Part shown: in pieces, positions 43,303 through 52,087 of the stretch | Position numbering within the stretch: the stretch's first letter is position 1 | Layout of the letters: every line of letters begins with the position of its first letter | Source of the DNA: Cellvibrio fontiphilus_A | GTDB lineage: Bacteria; Pseudomonadota; Gammaproteobacteria; Pseudomonadales; Cellvibrionaceae | Assembly: GCF_042646205.1 (NCBI RefSeq) | Contig: NZ_JBHRTF010000004.1 | Span: 496,001-560,000 of the forward strand | DNA: 64,000 bases | Direction of reading: 5' to 3' | Made by a program: the position numbers and the translations under genes | The notes under the pieces: model-generated | Told to the model about the DNA's origin: nothing | Database searches by the model: none | Seen by the model: only the letters and a program-made list of their open reading frames with translations

Positions 43303-46300
43303 ATGAAAACAATATCCAAGCTTATGCAATTGACCGCACTGGTGGCCGTGTCTGGCGCGCTGGTGTCCTGTGGCGGTGACGCCGGCGGTGCCGGTTTTGA
43401 ATTTACCGGTTATGTGGAGCCGCAACAGGGCAATTCCGAAACCCTGTTTAAAGTGACCAATAGCGACCCGCTACTGTTTAACCCGGCCAATGTGATTGCC
43501 GATTTTGAAGATCCTGCCTTTATCCAGAACCCGGCCAATGGCTGGGTGGTGACTGGCCAGTTTGCCGAAGGTAAGGATTGGAATGTGCTCACTGCCAAAT
43601 TGGAAGGTGCGCGTATTGGCAAGGTGGCGGTGAGCACCTGCGAAATTAATGGCAAAGATTGCGACAGCAATACCGGCAGCATGCTGACCCCGGCCTTCAC
43701 CATCAATAACGACTACATCAACTTCCTGATGACCGGTGGCGCCACGCCAGTAGGTGTACAGGTGCGTTTGGCGGGCACCGAAACGGTACTACTGCAATTC
43801 CAGCCCAACTCCTGCAGCAAACCAGTGCTGGGTGGCAACGACGATTGGTTCCACTTTGATGTGCGCGCACTCAAAGGCCAATCGGTGCAGTTGTATATTT
43901 TTGACAACGAAACCGCCGGTTGCGGCTTTGTGGCCTTCGATCACTTTTATCAAAGTGGCAGCGCCTTTGGCCAAATGGCGGCCAGTGCGGGTGAACCCAC
44001 CTCGGGCGTGGGTGTAACCCTGCCGGAAGATGGTATCTCCAATATTGTCGGCAACTTTGATGATGCGGTGAAAATGGCAACCAGTACCGAATTTGACGGT
44101 TTTGGTTGGGCTGCCACGGGCGATTTTGCCAATCCGCAAGTGCCCGGTGCCTGGCAGGGCGCCAGTGTTGCGCAAGACTCGGCCCGCATTGGCGACCGCG
44201 CCTTCTCCAGCTGCAGCACCTTTGCCGGTGGCTGCGCCTCGCTGCAAGGCACAGTGACATCGCCCGCGTTTACCGTGACTCAAAGTTATCTCTACCTTTT
44301 GGCAGCGGGTGGCTCAGACACCAATCAAGATGCCGTGGTAGAAGTCTTGCGCGCTGCCACCGATGAGGTGCTGGTGAGCTTTACCCCCAAAACCTGTGAT
44401 AAGGGCTATATCACCGACGACAGCGATTGGTACAAGGTGGATATGGGCGCCATTCTCGGTCAGGAAGTGAAAGTGCGTATTGCCGACCGCTCGACGGCTA
44501 CCTGTGGTTTTATCGCGGTGGATCACATTTATCAAAGCGGCAACGCCAGTTTTGACAATGAGGCCGGCGAAACTGTAACGCCACCAGTCGCTGGCGTGGC
44601 CAATATTCCCGAAGAATTCCAGGCGTTTAATGTGTCGGTAGCCGCCGATGCCTTTACCGAAGGTCAGGTGGTGGGCAACTTCAACTCGGCACTGGCCATG
44701 TTGGAATCCGGCTGGGTGGCTACAGGTACATTTGCCAATCCCGCCAGCGCCACTGCCTGGCAGGGCACTACCCGCTTTGATGCCGCTGCCCGGGTGGGTG
44801 AAGGTTCCGTCAGTACCTGTGAAATCAATAACAACGCCGAAGGTTGCGATGCACCCACCGGCACACTCACCTCGCCCGCTACTACCGTGGTGCAAGACTT
44901 CCTGTATTTCCTGATGGGCGGCGGCAACGGCTCGGCGCCGGTTGGTCTGCGCATTATGGATAGCATCGGCAATGTGCTGCACAGCTACTCGCCCAACTCC
45001 TGTGGCCCGTCTTATATCGATGACAATTTCGATTGGACTGCCATTGATATGAGCGCCATCCGCAATGCCAGCGTGCGCTTCCAATTGTTTGATGAAGAGG
45101 CGGGCGGTTGTGGTTTTGTCAGCTTCGATCACCTGTATCAAACTGAGCGCGACCCCGCCAGCAACGACGGTGTGCTGCCCAACCCCATGATTAACGGCGG
45201 TGCGGTAAGCCTGACTGACGAGACACTCGCCAACTTGTCCTTCAATACCGCGCTGCCCTATGCCGATTCCGGCAGCAATGTGCTTGGTCGTTTTGACTCA
45301 CCTCAATCCGCGCTGGACGCTGGCTGGGTAGCCACCGGTTCTTTTGCTGCTTCGCTCGATGCTGATGCCTGGCAGGGCACAACCCGCTTTGCCGAATCGG
45401 CCCGTGTAGGGGCGGGTGCGGTCAGCACCTGTGAGCTGAATGCCAACGCTGAAGGTTGCGATGCGCCAGTAGGCACCCTGACCTCGGCCGCCTTTACTGT
45501 GACTGCCGAACAACCGCTGCTGGCGTTTTTGATGGCCGGCGGCAATGGCAGTGCACCTGTGGGCCTGCGGGTATTAAACGCTGCCGATGATGCCGAGTTG
45601 GTAAAACACACGCCCAACAGCTGTGGCCCTTCCCATATCACTGGTGATGAAGATTGGGTGACTTTGGATTTAACGGCCTATGTCGGCACTCAAGTCAAAA
45701 TTGAAATTTTTGATAACGAACCCGGCGGTTGTGGTTTTGTCAGCTTCGACCATGTGCACATGACCAATGGCGAAGCCTATGACCCGGCGGCCAGCGATGA
45801 AGGTGAAGTGGTAGATCCAACCGCAACCCGCAATGTGACTGTACCAGCGGATGCCTTTGAACAAGTGCTGGGCAATTTTGATGATGCCCAAGCCATGCTG
45901 GATTCCGGTTGGGTTGCCACAGGTGCTTTTGCTAACCCGGCGGCAGCGGATTCCTGGCAGGGCACTACCCGCGCTGGCAATACCGCCGCGGCGGGTGTGG
46001 GCGCCGGTGCCGTGAGCACCTGTGAAATGAACGGCAATGCCGAAGGCTGCGATGCACCGGTAGGCACATTGACCTCACCGGCGTTCACCGTGGATGCGGC
46101 GCGCACCAAGCTGAATATGTTGATGGCCGGCGGCAATGGTTCAGCGCCTGTGGGTATCCGCGTAAAACGCGCCAGCGATGACAGCGAAGTGGCGGCTTAT
46201 AGCCCCAACAGCTGCGGCCCATCCCATATCAATGGCGACGACGACTGGGTAACCCTGGACCTGAGCGCCAATGTGGGTGAAAGCCTCTACCTGGAAATTT

Positions 46301-46380
46301 ACGACAACGAAGCCGGTGGCTGCGGTTTCCTGAGTTTTGATCACCTGCATATGAGCAGTGTTGTCGCGCAGCTGCCTTAG
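43303..46380 (+). CDS. Lipoprotein with five tandem Cys-rich beta-sandwich repeats (candidate surface fructan-binding protein)
   Basis: A 1025-residue protein with lipobox ALVSC (Cys23) and no Asp at +2, so outer-membrane sorting is expected. Five repeats of about 160 residues lie near 62-218, 246-412, 454-613, 658-823 and 853-1016. Each follows one pattern: FD..., GWVATGTFANP, WQGTTR, STCE...GCDAPVGTLTSPAFTV, FLMAGGNGSAPVGLR, NSCGPSHI, DWVTLDLS, GGCGFVSFDH. Four Cys per repeat (20 in all) suggest two disulfides each. No catalytic motif is seen. Its place right after the TBDR suggests it captures fructan at the surface, like SusE/SusF in Bacteroidetes but unrelated in sequence as far as I can tell. 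Start 43303 has a GAGAGGA ribosome site. Confidence 0.85.
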   Translation: MKTISKLMQLTALVAVSGALVSCGGDAGGAGFEFTGYVEPQQGNSETLFKVTNSDPLLFNPANVIADFEDPAFIQNPANGWVVTGQFAEGKDWNVLTAKLEGARIGKVAVSTCEINGKDCDSNTGSMLTPAFTINNDYINFLMTGGATPVGVQVRLAGTETVLLQFQPNSCSKPVLGGNDDWFHFDVRALKGQSVQLYIFDNETAGCGFVAFDHFYQSGSAFGQMAASAGEPTSGVGVTLPEDGISNIVGNFDDAVKMATSTEFDGFGWAATGDFANPQVPGAWQGASVAQDSARIGDRAFSSCSTFAGGCASLQGTVTSPAFTVTQSYLYLLAAGGSDTNQDAVVEVLRAATDEVLVSFTPKTCDKGYITDDSDWYKVDMGAILGQEVKVRIADRSTATCGFIAVDHIYQSGNASFDNEAGETVTPPVAGVANIPEEFQAFNVSVAADAFTEGQVVGNFNSALAMLESGWVATGTFANPASATAWQGTTRFDAAARVGEGSVSTCEINNNAEGCDAPTGTLTSPATTVVQDFLYFLMGGGNGSAPVGLRIMDSIGNVLHSYSPNSCGPSYIDDNFDWTAIDMSAIRNASVRFQLFDEEAGGCGFVSFDHLYQTERDPASNDGVLPNPMINGGAVSLTDETLANLSFNTALPYADSGSNVLGRFDSPQSALDAGWVATGSFAASLDADAWQGTTRFAESARVGAGAVSTCELNANAEGCDAPVGTLTSAAFTVTAEQPLLAFLMAGGNGSAPVGLRVLNAADDAELVKHTPNSCGPSHITGDEDWVTLDLTAYVGTQVKIEIFDNEPGGCGFVSFDHVHMTNGEAYDPAASDEGEVVDPTATRNVTVPADAFEQVLGNFDDAQAMLDSGWVATGAFANPAAADSWQGTTRAGNTAAAGVGAGAVSTCEMNGNAEGCDAPVGTLTSPAFTVDAARTKLNMLMAGGNGSAPVGIRVKRASDDSEVAAYSPNSCGPSHINGDDDWVTLDLSANVGESLYLEIYDNEAGGCGFLSFDHLHMSSVVAQLP

Positions 46381-46398
46381 TGCACTGCGAGTTTCGGA

Positions 46399-46452
46399 AC
46401 CTGGCGGTTTTCTGCTTCTGGAATCTGATGAAAAGTCGCCGCCAGGTTTTTC
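46399..46452 (+). terminator. Hairpin with T-run between the repeat lipoprotein and GH32 lipoprotein genes
   Basis: AACCTGGCGG (46399-46408) pairs with CCGCCAGGTT (46439-46448); inner TTTTC/GAAAA pairing is possible, with a loop of about 15-30 bases, and the stem runs into TTTTTC. It lies between two same-strand genes only 100 bases apart, so it is probably a partial terminator or mRNA-stability element setting relative expression. Confidence 0.6.
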
Positions 46453-46480
46453 GCCCGAATCATTTGCTATAGGTCACATC

Positions 46481-48799
46481 ATGAAAATATTTGCTTCACA
46501 ACTGCGCCTACCCAAACGCACCCTGCTGGTGTCGCTGATTGCCAGCCTGACGCTTGCCGGTTGCAAACTGGGCGAGGTCGGCCCATCGCCCAAATCCAAC
46601 AACGAACCAGAAGAGCCGCCGGTTGCTACTGGCAACCTGGTATTTCATCTCGCTTACGACGAAGCCTCCGGCAATACCCAGGAGCAGGTGAGCGATGCGG
46701 CAGTGGTTATTAATAACCAATTCAATAATGCCGAGCGGGTAGTGGGCGTGAATGGCAATGCCCTGCGCACCGATGGTTTTTCTACCTACCTTGATGCCAC
46801 GTTTAGCTTGGCCAATCCCAAAAATCTCACAGTGGAAACCTGGGTGGCTTTGGAATCCTATCCCTCGGATCGCGAACTGCCCTACGACCAGCACAAGCCT
46901 TCGGCTCTGGTGTCGCAATTTGATGGCAGCAAAGGTTTTACTCTGGATATCAACACCTGGGGCGAATACAGCTTCAAAGTGAATGTGGGTGGCACCCTGG
47001 TCACCCTTAAAGCCAGTGAGCGTTTTCCCTTGTATCGCTGGACCCATGTGGCGGCGGTAGTGGATAGCGTGCAAGGCAAAGCCAATTTGTTGCTCAATGG
47101 TGTGGTGGTGGCTACTGCCAACATCAGTAAAAACCAAACGCTGCAACTGGCCGAGCGCCCCTTGCGTGTGGGTAAAAGCCATACCGATATTGTCGATGGC
47201 ATTTTCCTGTTGAATGGTATCAACGGCGCTTTTGACGATACCCGCGTCTACGATTACCCGCTCACCAGTGCGGCACTTTTGGCCAACTACCAAGCGGGCA
47301 GCAGTGCCGATAGCGATGCCGCCATCAAAACGCCTGCCAGCCGTTTTGCTACAGATTTACAGCGCCCCAAATTCCACGCCATGCCACCGGCCGGCTGGAC
47401 CAACGAGCCCCACGGTTTAGTGCGCAGCGGTAACCAACTGCACATGTTTTACCAGCGCACACCCAATGGCCCGTTTAAAACCCAATCCCATTGGGGCCAT
47501 ATGGTGAGCGAGGATTTTGTGAATTGGACAGTACTGCACGATGCGCTTTATCCAACGCTCGCGCCCAACAGTACCAGCGGTTTTGATATGAAAGGTATTT
47601 GGGCGGGCGATGTGGTGGTGAGCAATGGCAAAGCCTATGCGTTTTACACCAACGTGAATCACTCCGGCGATTTCAACCCCGGCATCGCCCTGGCCACCAG
47701 TGACAGCGAAAATTTCCTCACCTGGGAAAAACAAGAGCCGCTGATCGACAGCGATCAGGTGCAGGATTTCCGCGACCCCTATTTGTGGGAAGAAAATGGC
47801 ACCTGGCACATGCTGATTGGCGCCAAAGTGCAGGGTAAAGGTGGCTTGGCCTACTACACCTCCACCAACCTGTTGAACTGGACCTACAAACCCACGTTTA
47901 GCAGCCTGAGCTACGCCACTATGGATGTAGGTTCCGAAGTGTGGGAACTGCCGGTGTTTGAACCTATTGGCAATGGCAAGCACATTTTGCTGGTGAACCC
48001 GGTAGGCGGAGCCGTGAGCAAATACGACAACACCAACCCAACTCGCGGCCTCTATTGGATAGGCACCTGGGCTAACGGTGTGTTTACTCCCGACTACCAA
48101 CAGCCGAAAAAACTCGATTTGGTGCGCGGCCATTTATCGCCCACGGTTGAGCGCAACGATGATGGTGTATTGACGGCCATTGGTATTGTGGATGAGCGCC
48201 GCAGTTCCCAAGCGCAGCTGGATGCCGGTTGGGCTCACACCTTCAGTTTGGCGCGCGAGTGGTATCTGCTGCCCGACAACGCCACTTTAGGCCAGCGCCC
48301 CAGCGAACATTTAACCAGCCTGCGCACGGCTGCTACCCCAACCTCGGTAGCTAATCTCTCCACCACCGATGTTGGCGCCACAGGTGCAACTGGCCGCCAG
48401 TTGGAATTTGTACTCACACTGGATAACAGCAGCACCGCCGAACGCTACGGTTTTGAAGTGCTGGCCAATGCCGACCGCTCCGAGTACACCCGCGTGTATT
48501 ACGACGCTATTGGCAAACGCATAGTGCTGGATAAACGCAACAGCACCACTGCCAACGAGGAAGATAAAGTGCTCATTGTTGAAAATTACGATGAAGCGGC
48601 TTTTGGTAAACCCACCAAATTCCATGTGTTTATCGACGGTTCAGTAGTGGATGTATTTATTAACGATGCCGCCGCCTTTAGCTTCCGCAGCTATCCCACC
48701 AAGGCTGATAGCCATGGCATCAATGTGTTTGCGGCGCAGGGCACTGCAACATTCAGCGCGCTGGATTATTGGTCGTTAAAAGCAATTTCCCTGCAATAG
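46481..48799 (+). CDS. LamG-GH32 lipoprotein, second paralog
   Basis: A 772-residue predicted lipoprotein (lipobox TLAGC, Cys28): LamG-type domain about 45-270, GH32 propeller about 290-610, GH32 C-terminal sandwich about 620-772. As in the paralog at 34895, the nucleophile motif reads WTNEPHG, giving Glu309 where Asp is expected. Asp432 (FRDP) and Glu489 (WELP) are retained. It lacks the extra C-terminal domain. Likely surface or periplasm-facing fructan cleavage, or a binding role if the change abolishes hydrolysis. ATG 46481 is chosen for the lipoprotein signal; the ribosome site AGGT is modest. A terminator follows its stop. Confidence 0.85.
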   Translation: MKIFASQLRLPKRTLLVSLIASLTLAGCKLGEVGPSPKSNNEPEEPPVATGNLVFHLAYDEASGNTQEQVSDAAVVINNQFNNAERVVGVNGNALRTDGFSTYLDATFSLANPKNLTVETWVALESYPSDRELPYDQHKPSALVSQFDGSKGFTLDINTWGEYSFKVNVGGTLVTLKASERFPLYRWTHVAAVVDSVQGKANLLLNGVVVATANISKNQTLQLAERPLRVGKSHTDIVDGIFLLNGINGAFDDTRVYDYPLTSAALLANYQAGSSADSDAAIKTPASRFATDLQRPKFHAMPPAGWTNEPHGLVRSGNQLHMFYQRTPNGPFKTQSHWGHMVSEDFVNWTVLHDALYPTLAPNSTSGFDMKGIWAGDVVVSNGKAYAFYTNVNHSGDFNPGIALATSDSENFLTWEKQEPLIDSDQVQDFRDPYLWEENGTWHMLIGAKVQGKGGLAYYTSTNLLNWTYKPTFSSLSYATMDVGSEVWELPVFEPIGNGKHILLVNPVGGAVSKYDNTNPTRGLYWIGTWANGVFTPDYQQPKKLDLVRGHLSPTVERNDDGVLTAIGIVDERRSSQAQLDAGWAHTFSLAREWYLLPDNATLGQRPSEHLTSLRTAATPTSVANLSTTDVGATGATGRQLEFVLTLDNSSTAERYGFEVLANADRSEYTRVYYDAIGKRIVLDKRNSTTANEEDKVLIVENYDEAAFGKPTKFHVFIDGSVVDVFINDAAAFSFRSYPTKADSHGINVFAAQGTATFSALDYWSLKAISLQ

Positions 48800-48823
48800 G
48801 GTTTGCCCGGTGTTTTAGCCTTT

Positions 48824-48866
48824 GCCCGCGCGCCCCTAATCTTTGGGGGTAGCGGGCTTTTTTATT
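48824..48866 (+). terminator. Intrinsic terminator after the second GH32 lipoprotein gene
   Basis: GCCCGC (48824-48829) pairs with GCGGGC (48852-48857), and an inner CCCC/GGGG stem adds to it, followed by six T. The next gene starts 25 bases after the hairpin, so some read-through or a separate promoter is needed for it. Confidence 0.85.
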
Positions 48867-48881
48867 GGGAGATAGAGAACC

Positions 48882-50450
48882 GTGACATTAAAAAACATCA
48901 TCGCCTCAATATGCCTTGGCGTGTCTGCCTTGCAAGCCGTGCCACTCGCTGCCAGCGATGAGCAATATCGCCCGGCCTTCCACTATGCGCCCCAACACAA
49001 TTGGATGAACGACCCCAACGGCATGGTGTATCTGGACGGCGAATATCACCTGTTCTACCAGTACAACCCCTATGGCCACGCCTGGGGGCCAATGCACTGG
49101 GGCCATGCCGTTAGCCGTGATTTGCGCAATTGGCAGGAGTTGCCTATTGCTTTATACCCGGATCAATTGGGCACCATTTTTTCGGGCAGCGCCGTGTTCG
49201 ACAAACACAACACCAGTGGCCTTGGCAGCAAAGAAAATCCTCCGCTGGTGGCGATTTACACCTACAACCACCAATTCCGCGAACACCAGAGTTTGCCCAC
49301 AGGGCAATCGCAGGCCTTGGCTTACAGCCTGGACAAGGGCCGCAGCTGGCAAAAATATGCGCATAACCCGGTGTTAACCAACCCGGCCGAGCGCGACTTT
49401 CGCGACCCCAAAGTCTTTTGGTTTGCGGCGGGCAATAAATGGATTATGAGCCTCGCGGTGGACAGGAAAATCAGTTTTTATTCCTCCAAAAATTTGCGCG
49501 ACTGGCACCACGAAAGTGATTTTGGTGAGGGCGTTGGCGTTAAGGATGGCGTGTGGGAATGCCCGGATTTAATTCCGCTGCGCATTGAGGGCAGCGATGT
49601 ACAAAAATATGTGCTGCTGGTGAGCATCAACCCCGGTGCAGTCAACGGCGGTTCGGGTACCCAGTATTTTGTGGGTGATTTTGACGGTAAAACTTTCCAG
49701 TTGGATGCGCAATTCAGCGCGCAATTGCAGCAGAAAAGCCAGCAGGGCGAATCACCTGCAGAGTGGTTGGATTATGGTGCGGATAACTATGCTGGCGTGA
49801 CCTGGTCAAACCTGCCGGATGGACGCGCCTTAATGATTGGCTGGATGAATAATTGGGACTACGCACAAATCACCCCGCTAAAAACCTGGCGCGGCGCCAT
49901 GACCCTGCCGCGTGAATTGAGCCTGGTACAAAGCAATGGCCGCTATCTGCTTAGGTCAGTGCCCGCGCGTGAAGTGGCCGGTCATCTGCAAAAAAAGATT
50001 GCCTTAACCCCCACCAACATCAGCGGCAGCTATGAGTTGTTAAGTGCCCAAGGCGTGAAAGAATTTCCCCAGTATGTGCAATTGCAATTTGCCCAGCCGG
50101 TGGCGGGCAAGGTGGAAGTTTCACTGGGTGCCGGTCGCGAGCAGACGCGCTTAATTATCGATGGGGAAAAACAGCAGGTATTGTTTGATCGTAACCAATC
50201 CGGGTTGGTGAAATTCTCCGATAAGTTTACCGGTGTGCAGCGCGCGCCATTCAATAATCAACAAGGCTCACTCAAGCTGGAATTGTTTATCGATAAGTCA
50301 TCGCTGGAGATTTTTATCAACGACGGTGAACTGGTTTTCACTAACCAAATATTCCCCACGCAATTTGTATCACCTAAAAAACCGCGGGAAATATTGATCA
50401 AAACCAATAATCCGCTGCAATTAAGCGCAGCTTCCCTCGGTTATTTTTAA
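48882..50450 (+). CDS. Exported GH32 levanase/inulinase
   Basis: A 522-residue GH32 enzyme with a signal peptide (about 1-24, ending PLAAS). The canonical triad is present: Asp44 in WMNDPNG, Asp175 in FRDPK, Glu226 in WECPD. HWGHAVSRDLRNWQELPIAL and the C-terminal LELFIDKSSLEIFINDGE are complete. It should release fructose from fructan oligomers in the periplasm. The start is GTG at 48882 with a GGAG ribosome site about 10 bases upstream. The sugar-porter gene follows 21 bases later, so its product, fructose, would be taken up by that permease. Exo- versus endo-action and levan versus inulin preference cannot be read from the sequence. Confidence 0.92.
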   Translation: MTLKNIIASICLGVSALQAVPLAASDEQYRPAFHYAPQHNWMNDPNGMVYLDGEYHLFYQYNPYGHAWGPMHWGHAVSRDLRNWQELPIALYPDQLGTIFSGSAVFDKHNTSGLGSKENPPLVAIYTYNHQFREHQSLPTGQSQALAYSLDKGRSWQKYAHNPVLTNPAERDFRDPKVFWFAAGNKWIMSLAVDRKISFYSSKNLRDWHHESDFGEGVGVKDGVWECPDLIPLRIEGSDVQKYVLLVSINPGAVNGGSGTQYFVGDFDGKTFQLDAQFSAQLQQKSQQGESPAEWLDYGADNYAGVTWSNLPDGRALMIGWMNNWDYAQITPLKTWRGAMTLPRELSLVQSNGRYLLRSVPAREVAGHLQKKIALTPTNISGSYELLSAQGVKEFPQYVQLQFAQPVAGKVEVSLGAGREQTRLIIDGEKQQVLFDRNQSGLVKFSDKFTGVQRAPFNNQQGSLKLELFIDKSSLEIFINDGELVFTNQIFPTQFVSPKKPREILIKTNNPLQLSAASLGYF

Positions 50451-50471
50451 GTGGTTCAGGAGTGGCAATAG

Positions 50472-51785
50472 ATGAGAAATATTTTGTTGTGGGCAATTAC
50501 GGTATCCCTTGCCGGATTTCTATTTGGCTTTGATACAGCGGTAATATCTGGCGCCGACTTGCGCCTGCAATCTCTGTGGAATACCAGCCCGCTAATTCAC
50601 GGCTTGCTGGTTATGTCGTCCGCACTCTGGGGCACGGTGCTGGGCGCTTTATTTGGCGGCATTCCCTGCGACAGGTTAGGGCGCAAAACGACTCTGATTA
50701 TTATCGGAGTCTTGTATGTGGTTAGTGCCATAGGTTCAGCCCTGGCCAATGACCCCTATGTATTTTCGCTGCTGCGTTTTATTGGCGGTGTTGGTATAGG
50801 GATTTCGTCCATTGCTGTGCCCGCCTATGTGTCGGAAATTGCACCGGCAAAATACCGGGGGCGCTTGGTGGCCACTTATCAATTCCAAATTGTCTTTGGC
50901 ATTTTGGCGGCCTTTCTCAGCAATTATTTAATTGCTGGCAGCAGTGAAAACGATTGGCGTTTTATGCTCGGCGTAGTGGCTATTCCCTCGGCGATTTTTC
51001 TGCTGCTGGTATTTTCAGTGCCGGAGAGTCCGCGCTGGTTGTTGCTGGAAAAAAATAACCAGCAGGCGGCGCGCGCTATCTTTCTAAAAATGGGCGAGAC
51101 TGCGCAGTCTGCGGATGCTGCCATTAACGAAATTACCGCCGCCCATAGCACCAGTACCCACGAACCGCTGCTGCAAAAAAAATATTTCATGCCGATTGTG
51201 CTGGCATTTTTAATCGCCTCGTTTAACCAGCTTTCCGGCATTAACTTTATTATTTATTTTGCCCCCCGCATTTTTAATCTGGCGGGTTTGGATGCCGCTT
51301 CGTCGCTGCTGTCGTCCGCCGGGGTGGGCACCATTAATTTGATTTTTACCATGCTCGGTTTGGCCTTAATCGACAAGCTGGGGCGTAAAACCCTGATGCT
51401 CATCGGCTCGATTGGCTACCTCATTTCCCTGAGTGTAATCACCTGGGCGTTTTACGCCGGTGTGGGTGGAATGCTGGTGGTGTTTTTTGTATTTGCCTTT
51501 ATCGCCGCCCACGCCATAGGGCAGGGCGCTGTAATCTGGGTATTTATTGCGGAGATCTTTCCCAACAGCGTGCGCGCCAAAGGCCAGTCACTCGGTGCCA
51601 GTACCCATTGGATTTATGCCGCGCTGATTACCCTGTTAATGCCCAGTTTTTTAAGCAGTTATCAGCCCCATTATATTTTTGGTTTTTTCACCTTGATGAT
51701 GTTGCTGCAATTAGCCTTTGTGATTTGGATGATGCCGGAAACCAAGGGGCGTTCATTGGAATCTATTGCCCATAAGTTTCATTGA
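50472..51785 (+). CDS. MFS sugar porter, probable fructose:H+ symporter
   Basis: A 437-residue, 12-helix permease of the sugar porter family. Marks: FLFGFDTAVISGA in helix 1, CDRLGRKTTL in loop 2-3, VPAYVSEIAPAKYRGRLV, PESPRWLL at the end of helix 6, FNQLSGINFIIYFAPRIF in helix 7, and PETKGRSLE at the C-terminus. Substrates in this family are monosaccharides (glucose, xylose, fructose, arabinose). Immediately after the exported GH32 gene, fructose is the likely cargo, to be phosphorylated by the fructokinase at 39247. No PTS fructose genes are in the window, consistent with free fructose import. A strong terminator follows. Confidence 0.9.
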   Translation: MRNILLWAITVSLAGFLFGFDTAVISGADLRLQSLWNTSPLIHGLLVMSSALWGTVLGALFGGIPCDRLGRKTTLIIIGVLYVVSAIGSALANDPYVFSLLRFIGGVGIGISSIAVPAYVSEIAPAKYRGRLVATYQFQIVFGILAAFLSNYLIAGSSENDWRFMLGVVAIPSAIFLLLVFSVPESPRWLLLEKNNQQAARAIFLKMGETAQSADAAINEITAAHSTSTHEPLLQKKYFMPIVLAFLIASFNQLSGINFIIYFAPRIFNLAGLDAASSLLSSAGVGTINLIFTMLGLALIDKLGRKTLMLIGSIGYLISLSVITWAFYAGVGGMLVVFFVFAFIAAHAIGQGAVIWVFIAEIFPNSVRAKGQSLGASTHWIYAALITLLMPSFLSSYQPHYIFGFFTLMMLLQLAFVIWMMPETKGRSLESIAHKFH

Positions 51786-51828
51786 ATGTAATTCGTCGCA
51801 AAGCAAAAGAGCAAAAAGCTCTTGCCAA

Positions 51829-51870
51829 TAAAAAAGCCCCCTTGAGTAAACTCATAGGGGGCTTTTTTAT
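51829..51870. terminator. Bidirectional intrinsic terminator between the fructan locus and tRNA
   Basis: AAAAAAGCCCCC, then TTGAGT/ACTCA inner pairing, then GGGGGCTTTTTT. The A-run and T-run on either side let it stop transcripts from the sugar-porter gene on the + strand and the tRNA on the - strand. Confidence 0.92.
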
Positions 51871-51874
51871 TATG

Positions 51875-51951
51875 TGGTGGGCCCAGCTGGACTTGAACCA
51901 GCGACCTGCCGATTATGAGTCGGATGCTCTAACCAACTGAGCTATAGGCCC
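51875..51951 (-). tRNA. tRNA with CAU anticodon, probably tRNA-Ile2 (ileX type)
   Basis: The reverse strand gives a 77-base cloverleaf: acceptor GGGCCTA, D-arm AGCTCAGTTGGTTAGAGC, anticodon arm CGACTCATAATCG with loop CTCATAA (anticodon CAU), T-arm CTGGTTCAAGTCCAG, and an encoded CCA end. The anticodon stem and T-arm resemble E. coli ileX more than elongator metT, so lysidine-modified Ile2 reading AUA is preferred. Elongator Met is the alternative. It is flanked by terminators on the left and by the rpoD terminator on the right. No integrase is nearby. Confidence 0.92.
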
Positions 51952-52040
51952 AAAAAATAGCTGCCGTAGGGCAGGGATGCGCATTATAGGTGGAAGTTTA
52001 GTGTGTGGCTATAGTTCCTAACTTATTGTATTGCTTAAAA

Positions 52041-52070
52041 AATAAAACCCGCCGGAGCGGGTTTTATTTT
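52041..52070 (-). terminator. Intrinsic terminator after rpoD
   Basis: AATAAAACCCGC-CGGA-GCGGGTTTTATT: a 12-bp stem with a CGGA tetraloop and T-rich flanks on both strands, 18 bases past the rpoD stop at 52088. It closes the rpsU-yqeY-dnaG-rpoD unit. Confidence 0.9.
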
Positions 52071-52087
52071 GTGCAGTATTTGGGCGA

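Noticed and set aside
41849..43312. 487-codon open frame on the reverse strand inside the fructan TBDR gene
   Set aside because: It is the complement of a clear TBDR; its residue pattern is that of antisense translation (many His/Val/Gly), there is no ribosome site, and no domain is recognisable.
44314..45141. Long reverse-strand frames over the repeat lipoprotein gene
   Set aside because: They recur because the coding repeats recur; each is the complement of the same repeat and none has a start signal.
43488..46350. Regular DNA repeats considered as a CRISPR or satellite array
   Set aside because: Unit length is about 500-600 bases, in frame, protein-level conserved with diverged DNA; they are coding domain repeats.
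51875..51951. tRNA considered as an integration site of a mobile island carrying the fructan locus
   Set aside because: No integrase gene is in the window and I saw no duplicated tRNA 3' end; the locus composition looks like its surroundings.
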